DNA of 8,455 bases from an uncultured Coriobacteriaceae bacterium (GTDB lineage: Bacteria > Actinomycetota > Coriobacteriia > Coriobacteriales > Eggerthellaceae): the NCBI GenBank assembly GCA_900554945.1, contig USJN01000050.1:1-8455 (forward strand), written 5' to 3'. Below the pieces are notes generated by a model. It was not told where the DNA came from and searched no databases. It saw only the letters and a program-made list of their open reading frames with translations. Positions 1 through 7,000 of this stretch are shown here, piece after piece; the first letter of the stretch is position 1; each line of letters opens with the position of its first letter. The position numbers were made by a program, and so were the translations under genes.

Positions 1-30
1 AAGCTGGCTTATAGGAAAGAAAGTGTGTCC
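1..30 (+). ncRNA. rnpB: RNase P RNA, 3' end (partial)
   Basis: The first bases, AAGCTGGCTTATAGG, match the conserved 3' segment of bacterial RNase P RNA (consensus roughly ACAGAANNCNGGCTTAT). That segment forms the distal strand of the P4 pseudoknot helix and is followed directly by the 3' strand of helix P1. The RNA is the catalytic subunit of RNase P, which trims tRNA 5' leaders. Only the tail lies in the window; the body and the P1 5' strand would be to the left, so the 3' end at about 30 is an estimate. The call depends on a short conserved motif and on there being no better reading frame here. One frame could instead be the end of a protein gene stopping at 42. Confidence 0.55.
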
Positions 31-64
31 GAAGGGCGTTGACGCAGGCCAGCGCACATTTTTT
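23..64 (+). terminator. Possible rnpB intrinsic terminator
   Basis: GTGTGT at 23-28 can pair with GCGCAC at 52-57, including two G-T wobbles. A small inner GCGT/ACGC stem sits at 36-45. One base after the outer stem comes a run of six T at 59-64, the layout of an intrinsic terminator for the rightward RNA. The stem is weak, so the stronger hairpin at 78-109 may share or take over this role. Confidence 0.3.
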
Positions 65-77
65 GTTGCACTATTCA

Positions 78-109
78 GCAAGAAGGCCCGCTTAGACGGG
101 CCTTCTTGC
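78..109. terminator. Perfect 13-bp hairpin, likely bidirectional terminator
   Basis: GCAAGAAGGCCCG (78-90) and CGGGCCTTCTTGC (97-109) are exact reverse complements around a 6-base loop. The GC-rich core is flanked by AAGAA and TTCTT, so the distal arm ends T-rich when read in either direction. It lies 36 bases beyond the ppk1 stop codon and downstream of the rnpB tail, the expected place for a terminator shared by convergent transcripts. There is no long T-run after the stem on either strand, so efficiency is uncertain. Confidence 0.55.
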
Positions 110-145
110 ATGCTATGATACGCCCGCGGCAATAGGGCGAGATGT

Positions 146-2752
146 CTACTTCCTTCTATTGGAGAAGCGAATGGCTGCGGCAAGTGCGCGCACGAGCAGG
201 CTTGGCTTGTGCGGCGGTTGCTCGATGTGGGGCAAGATCGCCGTGGTCGACACTTCCTCGGCGGGCTCGATGGCATCGGGCTCGAGCGCTGGCTCGCTGG
301 TGCCGGTCGCGTCAGCGGAAGGGGAGCCGCTAGCCGCGTCAGCGGGAGCGGCACTGTTCGTTGCGCTCATCGCCTCTGGAGGAACTGTGGCAGCCTCCGA
401 GGTCGCGGGAGTTGCCGTGCCCGCACTCGGTGCCACGTTCGTCGCGCCTTCGACCGCCTCGCGCTTCTCTACCTCGCGCTCGACTTCCACCTCGGTGCTC
501 ATGCGCGCTTTAAGCCGCGCCTCGTCCATGAAATGCGCCTGCGAGTCGAAGCGAATCGTCTTGCCCTCGGGGCTCACCTGCGCGAAGAACCCAAGCGGCG
601 TGTAGCGACGGTTGGGAAGCAGCTCGCGCAGTTTCGCCGTGTCGGAAAGCGAGACATCGATGTAGGACAGAATGCGGTCGCGCAGCTTCTCGTCGAGCAC
701 GGGCCAGGCGATTTCCACGCGCTTGTCCATGTTGCGCGTCATGAGGTCGGCGCTTGCCAGGTATATTTTCATGTTCGTGCGCGGTCCGAAGCCGTAGATG
801 CGGCTATGCTCGAGCATGCGCCCCACAATGGACACGACGCGCACGTTCTCGGTATAGCCTTCCACGCCTGGGACCAGACACGATATGCCGCGAACGAGCA
901 TGACGGTCTTCACGCCCGCCTGCGATGCCTCCGCGATCTTGTCGATGATCTCTTTGTCGGTAACCGAGTTCGTCTTGAAGAATAGCCCGCACGGCTCACC
1001 TCGCCGCGCAAGCTCGATCTGGTGGTCGATGTTCTTCAGGATGAGCGGTTTCACCTGCAAGGGCGCTACCCACAGCACATCGTAGTTGTCCGACACGTTC
1101 TCAAGCGCCATGTTGCGGAAGAACTCCGTCGCATCGCGGCCGATCGTGGGGCTCGTCGTGATGAGCGACAAGTCGGTGTAGAGCTTGGCCGTTTTCTCGT
1201 TGTAATTGCCCGTGCCGAGCTGCGTGATGTGCTGGATACCGTCGTCGGTCTGGCGGGTGATGCAGCAGATCTTGCTGTGCACCTTGTAATCGCGGAAGCC
1301 GTAGATGACGTTGCATCCGGCCTGCTCGAAGCGCTGCGACCATTCGATATTGTTGCTCTCGTCGAAGCGCGCGCGCAGCTCGAACAACGCGGTGACCTCC
1401 TTGCCGTTCTCGGCGGCGTCGATGAGCGCTTCGGCGAGGTGTGACTGGCTTGCCAGGCGGTAGAGCGTGATCTTGATCGAGATGACGCGCGGGTCGCGCG
1501 ACGCCTCGCGCAGAAGCTGCACGAATGGGTCCATGCTCTCGTAGGGGTAGGAAAGCAGCACGTCGCCGCCTGCCGTGACCTGCTCCATGATGGGGCGTTT
1601 GCGATCGAGGCACGCCGGCCACTGCGGCGTGAACGGCGAATACACGAGCGCTGCGCATTGCTTTTCGGAAAGATGCGAAGCTAAGCCCCAGGTGAAGCTC
1701 AGGTCGAGCGGCACTGACGTCGTGAACATCTGATGCTTTTTCAGGTTCAGGCGATCGAGCAGCAGCGGCTCGAGGGTATCGGAGAGCTCGCGCTCGCTCT
1801 CGAGGCGCACGGGGGCTAAGCGTGCGCGCTTCTTCAGGATGCGTTTCATGTGCTCGCGGTAGTCCTCGTCGTTCTCGTCGGTGGACTCCGTCGCGTCGAT
1901 GTCGGCGTTGCGTGTGACGCAGATGACGTTGGTGTGCTTCACGGTGTACATGGAAAACACCTGTTCGGCGACCATTTCCACCACATGCTCAAGCAAGATG
2001 AAGGAAAAACCATCGCCCGGCAGCTTCACAACGCGCGCGCACTGGCGCGGCAGGGGGATGAGGCCGAGCATGGTTCCCTCGGCGCCGACGTTTTGCGAAA
2101 GGGAAGCGTTCTTCGTGGATTCTTTCGCCGGCTTCCCCTTGCTTTTCTTGCCTTTCTTGTCCTTCTTCTTGTGCTCGCTTTTTGCCTGGTCTTGGGCTTT
2201 GTCGGCTTCTTCGTCGAGGCGCACGACGATGTAGAGCGCGCCGTTTTCCAGATGCGGGAAGGGGTGGCGGGCATTGATGATCTGCGGGGAGAGGAACGGT
2301 GTCACGTTGGCTTCGGCGTATTCTGCCAGGTAGGAACGCTGCTCATCGGTGAGCTCGTCGGGACGAACGTGCGTGACCCCGACCTTGTTCAACAGCAGTC
2401 GAACCTGCTCGAAGGTGCGTTCGTAGGCAGGGTAGAGCTCGTGGCAGCGCAGGTAGATAGCGCGAAGCTGCTCAGAAGGCGTCATGTTGGACTTGGAATC
2501 GACAATGTGCTTCTTCACGAGCGATAAGTCGGTCAGGCTGCCGACGCGCACCATGAAGAATTCCTGCAGGTTGCTCCAAAAGATGGAGATGAAGTTCAGA
2601 CGCTGCAGAAGAGGGACCGACTCGTCGGCGCCCTGTTCGAGTACGCGCTCGTTGAAATCGAGCCATGACAGCTCGCGGTTTTGCAGATAGGGTGCAGGGT
2701 TGCCTGCTGCGGGAATGACCTGGTCAGATGAAGTGGGATTGTCGTTGGCCAT
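146..2752 (-). CDS. ppk1: Polyphosphate kinase 1 (PPK1)
   Basis: PPK1 reversibly transfers the ATP gamma-phosphate onto inorganic polyphosphate through a phosphohistidine. Positions below refer to an 868-residue product. The N domain opens with NRELSWLDFNERVLEQ (from 25) and SNLQEFFMVRV. The two catalytic-core histidines are present: H492 in DYKVHSKI, matching E. coli H435, and H649 in LEHSRIYGFG, matching H592. RFDESNNIEW and GTGNYNEKTAKLYTD are also conserved. At roughly 690-720 residues the usual enzyme is shorter. The excess is a lysine-rich insertion (185-214, 13 Lys in 30) and an Ala/Pro/Ser/Thr-rich tail from about 747, ending in a basic stretch that could form an amphipathic helix. 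I chose the start at 2752 because AAGGAGG sits 8 bases upstream; an in-frame ATG at 2776 would add 8 residues but would place that ribosome site inside the gene. It follows ppx by 86 bases, probably in the same operon. Identity is near certain; the roles of the additions are unknown. Confidence 0.96.
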   Translation of the reverse strand: MANDNPTSSDQVIPAAGNPAPYLQNRELSWLDFNERVLEQGADESVPLLQRLNFISIFWSNLQEFFMVRVGSLTDLSLVKKHIVDSKSNMTPSEQLRAIYLRCHELYPAYERTFEQVRLLLNKVGVTHVRPDELTDEQRSYLAEYAEANVTPFLSPQIINARHPFPHLENGALYIVVRLDEEADKAQDQAKSEHKKKDKKGKKSKGKPAKESTKNASLSQNVGAEGTMLGLIPLPRQCARVVKLPGDGFSFILLEHVVEMVAEQVFSMYTVKHTNVICVTRNADIDATESTDENDEDYREHMKRILKKRARLAPVRLESERELSDTLEPLLLDRLNLKKHQMFTTSVPLDLSFTWGLASHLSEKQCAALVYSPFTPQWPACLDRKRPIMEQVTAGGDVLLSYPYESMDPFVQLLREASRDPRVISIKITLYRLASQSHLAEALIDAAENGKEVTALFELRARFDESNNIEWSQRFEQAGCNVIYGFRDYKVHSKICCITRQTDDGIQHITQLGTGNYNEKTAKLYTDLSLITTSPTIGRDATEFFRNMALENVSDNYDVLWVAPLQVKPLILKNIDHQIELARRGEPCGLFFKTNSVTDKEIIDKIAEASQAGVKTVMLVRGISCLVPGVEGYTENVRVVSIVGRMLEHSRIYGFGPRTNMKIYLASADLMTRNMDKRVEIAWPVLDEKLRDRILSYIDVSLSDTAKLRELLPNRRYTPLGFFAQVSPEGKTIRFDSQAHFMDEARLKARMSTEVEVEREVEKREAVEGATNVAPSAGTATPATSEAATVPPEAMSATNSAAPADAASGSPSADATGTSEPALEPDAIEPAEEVSTTAILPHIEQPPHKPSLLVRALAAAIRFSNRRK

Positions 2753-2760
2753 GCAGAGAG

Positions 2761-2767
2761 CCTCCTT
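2761..2767 (-). promoter_or_regulatory. Ribosome binding site of ppk1
   Basis: On the minus strand this reads AAGGAGG, a near-perfect Shine-Dalgarno sequence, 8 bases before the ATG at 2752. It decides the ppk1 start in favour of the second in-frame ATG over the one at 2776. Confidence 0.8.
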
Positions 2768-2783
2768 GATGTGCATGATGACG

Positions 2784-2824
2784 CGTTCTTGGCGCTACCT
2801 TTCATGATAACGCGCCGTGGAACG
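2784..2824 (-). other. Two-tier hairpin in ppx-ppk1 spacer mRNA
   Basis: In the leftward transcript, CGTTC (2824-2820) pairs with GAACG (2788-2784), and inside it GGCGC (2816-2812) pairs with GCGCC (2795-2791). A 3 by 2 internal loop separates the stems and the terminal loop has 16 bases. It ends 16 bases before the ppk1 ribosome site and has no T-run. It could be an mRNA processing or stability element, or it may be chance pairing in GC-rich DNA. Confidence 0.25.
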
Positions 2825-2838
2825 ATGAGCCGAAAGCG

Positions 2839-3801
2839 TTACTGAGCTTTTACCCTCGAGCAAGGCGCATTGCCCAGCATGCGCTCGATGAGATAGCCTT
2901 CGCGCACGCCGCGCTTGCATATTTCCAGCTTGCGGGCATCGAGCTTTTGCATGAGCGTGCTGAGGATGACGCAACCGGGCCCGACCGTGTGGATGCGCTC
3001 GGGAACGGCCCGCGCTGCAAGGTGGGCGAATTTCGACGGGTTGTTCTCCAGAAGATCGAGCAGTGCATCGAAGTGCTCGGGCGTGAGGGTTTTCGGCCGG
3101 CAGGACTCGCCGGTCATCTGGGCGTAGAGCTTTGCGGCGGCACGAGCGCTTCCTCCGACGCCATAGAGCGCCTCTGCGCGGTACTTCTTGAGGTCAACAG
3201 GTGTTTTTGCAACTTGATCGAGGAACGCGCTCTCGATTGCGCCGACCTCGTCTGCCCGGGGCATGACGAACTCCACGTATCCCGCGTAGGAGGAAAGCGA
3301 TCCCTGCCCGATGCTCACGTCGTCGAAGTCGCGCCCCTCCTCGACGCGGATGAGTTCGGTCGACCCGCCGCCCAAATCGACCACGGTGCCCTTCTCGATC
3401 GTGCGATCGCACGAGGCCCCAGTGAAGCTGAGATGCGCCTCGTCGCGGGCGGAAAGCAGGTTCACGGGCGCGCCGATTGCCTTCTCGATCGCACTGATGG
3501 CCTCGCGGGAGTTCGTGCAGTTGCGCAGCACGGCGGTTGCGAAGATGTCGGTGCGCACGCAGTTGAAATAGCGCGCTCGTTTCAGGTGCCCGGAGAGCAC
3601 GTCGACCGCGCGGGCGATGCCTTCTGGGGTGAATTCGCCCGCATCGACGTAGGCCGAAAGCCCCGCCATTACCTTGTCGTTGATGATGCTTCGGAAGTCC
3701 TTGCAGGTGATGGGCTTCTTTTTGTTTATGCCGTCCTTCACGTCGAAGATGACGAGGCGCACTGAGTTCGACCCCAGGTCGATTACGCCGTAGTTTGCCA
3801 T
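2839..3801 (-). CDS. ppx: Exopolyphosphatase, Ppx/GppA family
   Basis: This is a phosphatase of the ASKHA fold that removes terminal phosphates from polyphosphate, or from pppGpp in GppA members. In the 320-residue product the phosphate-1 loop is DLGSNSVRL (8-16), the acidic pair carrying the equivalent of the catalytic glutamate is in ARDEAHLSF (E121), the phosphate-2 loop is DLGGGSTEL (142-150), and YGVGGSARA, GPGCVILS and RGVREG follow in the family order. The length fits the short two-lobed form without the C-terminal HD-like domains of the ~500-residue E. coli Ppx. I chose the ATG at 3801 because it starts just before the first motif and has a GGA 7 bases upstream; the in-frame ATG at 3813 adds four residues and lacks a properly spaced ribosome site. 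The position directly upstream of ppk1 on the same strand supports polyphosphate as substrate, though sequence alone cannot exclude GppA activity. Confidence 0.92.
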   Translation of the reverse strand: MANYGVIDLGSNSVRLVIFDVKDGINKKKPITCKDFRSIINDKVMAGLSAYVDAGEFTPEGIARAVDVLSGHLKRARYFNCVRTDIFATAVLRNCTNSREAISAIEKAIGAPVNLLSARDEAHLSFTGASCDRTIEKGTVVDLGGGSTELIRVEEGRDFDDVSIGQGSLSSYAGYVEFVMPRADEVGAIESAFLDQVAKTPVDLKKYRAEALYGVGGSARAAAKLYAQMTGESCRPKTLTPEHFDALLDLLENNPSKFAHLAARAVPERIHTVGPGCVILSTLMQKLDARKLEICKRGVREGYLIERMLGNAPCSRVKAQ

Positions 3802-3870
3802 AGTGCTTTCCATTTCCCGTTAAGCTCGTTTCTTCCATCCTAACGTAGCGTCTCGGGCAACGGGGAAATC

Positions 3871-3888
3871 TTTACGCGTCCTTTACGC
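3871..3888. repeat. Tandem TTTACGC units 11 bases apart, possible Pho-box-like site
   Basis: TTTACGC occurs at 3871-3877 and again at 3882-3888, exactly 11 bases (about one helical turn) apart, in the region between divergent ppx and recJ-recQ. PhoP/PhoB response regulators bind direct repeats with 11-base periodicity, and the Bacillus PhoP unit TT(A/T/C)A(C/T)A differs from TTTACG at one base. The repeats lie 70 to 87 bases upstream of the ppx start and read in the orientation opposite to ppx. Phosphate control of a ppx-ppk1 operon would make sense, but only two units are visible and the regulator is inferred. Confidence 0.35.
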
Positions 3889-3981
3889 TCGCTCTGCTTG
3901 GACTCCGTATTCGGGGCGGGCCAATGGTTGGTTCGCGTGAGCGGCGTATCGGCCGTCTGCCCCGCAAGGTCGAAGTGAGCT

Positions 3982-4010
3982 GTGACACCATGCGGTGATT
4001 GTGGGAAAAT
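3982..4010 (+). promoter_or_regulatory. Candidate sigma-70-type promoter for recJ-recQ
   Basis: GTGACA at 3982-3987 matches five of six bases of the -35 consensus TTGACA. After a 17-base spacer, GAAAAT at 4005-4010 matches four of six of TATAAT. Transcription would start near 4017, giving a leader of about 40 bases before the ATG at 4056. No comparably good promoter was seen for the leftward ppx-ppk1 pair in the same 254-base region, which otherwise holds only the 11-base-spaced repeat. Confidence 0.4.
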
Positions 4011-4055
4011 ACGCAGCGAGAAAAGATAACGATGCATGTTTAGAGGTAGATTTCC

Positions 4056-7000
4056 ATGTCAGCTCAGTTCAACATTCGCCGTGCGTCGAGTCGCATGGTA
4101 TCGGTGCTCCAGCGTGAACTTGACCTGCCCCGTTTCGTCGCGGCAACGCTTGTCGGCCGCGGAATCGACACCCCGAAGGCGGCCCGCGCGTTCCTGTTTC
4201 CCTCGTTCAAGCACGATTGGCTCGACCCCTACCTGATCCCTGGGCTCGGCGATGTCGTCGACGCGCTCGAGGACGCCGTTCGGAAGGGCCGCCGCATCCT
4301 CGTGTTCGGAGACTTCGACTTGGACGGCATATCCGCGACGACAGTGCTCACCCGTGGCCTGCGGGAACTCGGGGCCGACACGGTGCCGTTCATCCCGAAG
4401 CGCTTCGAGGAAGGCTACGGTATCACGGCGGCGGCGCTTGAGCGCGTGAAGACCTACGGCCCCGATTTCCTCGTGACGGTCGACTGCGGCATCGCCTGCA
4501 AGGCCGAAGTGAAGCTCGTGCAGGCGGCGGGAATCGACGTCGCGATCACCGACCACCACGAGCCCACGGACCTGGTTCCCGAGGGCGTGCCCGTCGCCGA
4601 CCCGAAGATCGACGCCACGTGCCCAAGCTGCGTGCTCGCCGGCGCGGGCGTGGCGCTGAAGCTCGTGCAGGCGCTTGGCGCTCGCTTCGGCAAGCCCTAC
4701 CTTTGGCGCGATTTCGTCGACTTCGCGACGCTCGGCACAGTGGCCGACCTCATGCCGATGCTTGGCGAGAATCGCCCGCTCGTGATCGAGGGCATCAAGA
4801 TGATGAACAAGGCGCCGCGCCCGTGCGTCGCCGCGCTGCTCGAAACCTCGGGGGCGGTCGGCAAGCCCCTCACCAGCACGAACCTCAGCTTCTCTCTCAT
4901 TCCGCGCCTCAACGCCGCAGGGCGCATGGGCAACGCCGACCTGGCGCTCAACCTGCTCATGTCCGACGACTTCGACGAGGCGTACCGCTTGGCAACCGAG
5001 CTCGAAGGGCTCAACGATCAGCGCCGCGCGATCGAGGCGGAGCTCTCCGAGATCGCGAAGGTCCAGGCCGCGGAAATCTACCACGGCCAGCGCGCGCTCG
5101 TCGTTGCGGGCGAGGGGTGGCATGAGGGCGTGAAGGGCATCGTGGCGAGCCGCCTGGTCGGCATCTACGGCGTGCCGTGCATTCTTTTGACCATCGACGG
5201 CGACGAGGCGCGCGGCTCGGGCCGAAGCGTGGGGCGCGTGAACCTGTTCGCCGCGGTCGAATCGACGTCTGACCTGCTTGTTCGCTTCGGCGGACATGAG
5301 GCGGCCGTGGGCATCACGCTCAAAACCAAGGACATCCCCGCGTTTTCGAAGGCGCTCTGCGACTACCTCGACAAGCTGCCCGAAGACGATTTCCACCCGC
5401 TCATCGAGATTGACACCTGCATCAACCTCGATGAGCTCACGCTCGAAACGGTGGGCGCACTGAAGCAAGTCGCCCCCTTCGGTCAGGAGAACCCGACGCC
5501 GTGCTTTCTCGCGCGCGACGTGCTGCTCACCCATTGCCGCGCGGTCGGCGCCGAGAAGAACCACTTCTCGTGCACGCTCACGAACGGCCGCACATCGATT
5601 TCGGGCATCATGTTCCACTGCACCGACATCGACATGCTCATGACGACCGACAGCGTGGTGAACGCGGCGTTCCAGGTGGAAATCGACACCTGGCGCGGGC
5701 GCAAGTCAGTGAAGGCAATGCTTCAGTCCATCACGCCTGCTCGCACGTGCCCTGCGCTCGAGGCGTGCCTCGAGCCGGAGAACCTGTCGTTCGCGGCCGA
5801 CCTGTACGCCACGAGCGACGCGGAGCTTTGCGAGGACTGCTGCGAGAGCCCCGAGGACATCGAGGCCTACGAGGCGGAGCGCGAGAAGAACCGCGCGCTA
5901 TGGGAACAGAAGGCGCAAAGCGACCCCGACGCGCTCGAGAACGCGGTGGTGCGGGCGATTATCGGCGACCGCGAGCTGCACAAATCGCAGCGTGTGGTGC
6001 TCTCGAGCCTTCGCGCTGGGAACTCCGTGCTTGCCGTCATGGCGACGGGGCGCGGCAAGTCGCTCACCTTCCAAGTGCATGCGGCATGCGAGGCGCTCGC
6101 GCACCATACGGCGAGCCTGTTCGTCTACCCGTTGCGCGCGCTCATCGCTGACCAGGCGTTTCATATCAACGAGGCGCTTGCGCCCTTCGGAATCAACGCG
6201 TGCACGCTTACGGGGGAAAGCGCGCCCGACGAGCGCCGCCAGGTTTTTGCGGGCTTGAGGGATGGCTCGGTCGACATCGTGCTCACAACGCCGGAGTTCC
6301 TTGTATGCCACGCCCCCGAGTTCACGGCTACCGGCCGCATCGGCTTCGTCGTGGTTGACGAGGCTCACCACATCGGCCTTTCGCGCGCGGGCCATCGCCC
6401 CGCATATGCGCAGCTCGGAAGCGCTATCACGCAGATGGGCAACCCGGTCGTGCTCGCGCTTACGGCAACCTCGGACGAGGCTGTCACCAGCGACATCGAC
6501 CGCGTGCTCCCCGTGGCGGGGCACGTGGTGGACGACACCATGCGCACGAACCTCCACGTGGTCGATCAGCGCAATCTGCGCAATCGCGGCGACTACCTGG
6601 CGACGCTCGTCGCGCAGGGCGAGAAGAGCGTCATCTACGTGTCCTCGCGCGAGCAGTCGGTGGCGCTCGCCCGCAACCTGCGCAAACGCGTGCCGCAGAT
6701 GGCACCGCTCATCGGCTTCTACAACGCGGGCCTTTCGCGCGCCGAGCGCACGCGCGTCGAGGAGCTGTTCCGCACGGGCGCGATCGCGGTGCTCGTGGCC
6801 ACGTCGGCGTTCGGCGAGGGCGTGGACATTCCCGACATCCGCAACGTCGTGCTCTTCCAGCTGCCGTACAATGAGATCGAGTTCAACCAGATGAGCGGCC
6901 GTGCGGGGCGCGACGGCAAAGACGCGCGCGTGCATCTGCTGTTCGGGCGCTCGGACGTGAAGCACAACGACCGCATCTTGCAGGACATGACGCCCGATCA

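Noticed and set aside
1850..2527. Plus-strand open frame (225 codons) opposite ppk1, with a hydrophobic stretch that looks like membrane segments
   Set aside because: The Leu/Phe/Val-rich run is the complement of the lysine-rich ppk1 insertion (Lys AAG reads as CTT), so it is not independent evidence for a membrane protein.
2753..2776. Eight-residue N-terminal extension of ppk1 from the ATG at 2776
   Set aside because: The strong AAGGAGG at 2767-2761 lies within this extension and is ideally spaced for the ATG at 2752.
2947..3765. Plus-strand open frame (272 codons) opposite ppx
   Set aside because: It lies entirely antisense to the conserved Ppx motifs, and its composition reflects the opposite strand's codons.
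3855..3860. TTGCCC on the minus strand as a -35 for ppx
   Set aside because: The only reasonable -10 (TAGGAT, 3842-3837) leaves a 12-base spacer, too short for a normal promoter.
3840..4037. Minus-strand 65-codon open frame in the divergent intergenic region
   Set aside because: No ribosome site was seen at its start, there is no recognisable protein, and it overlaps the candidate recJ-recQ promoter and the 11-base repeat; composition looks non-coding.
4059..5618. Long minus-strand open frame (519 codons) opposite the RecJ half
   Set aside because: It is antisense to clearly conserved RecJ motifs, and its composition (Arg, Ala, His, Glu, Val-rich) is typical of a shadow frame in GC-rich coding DNA. 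No domain is visible.
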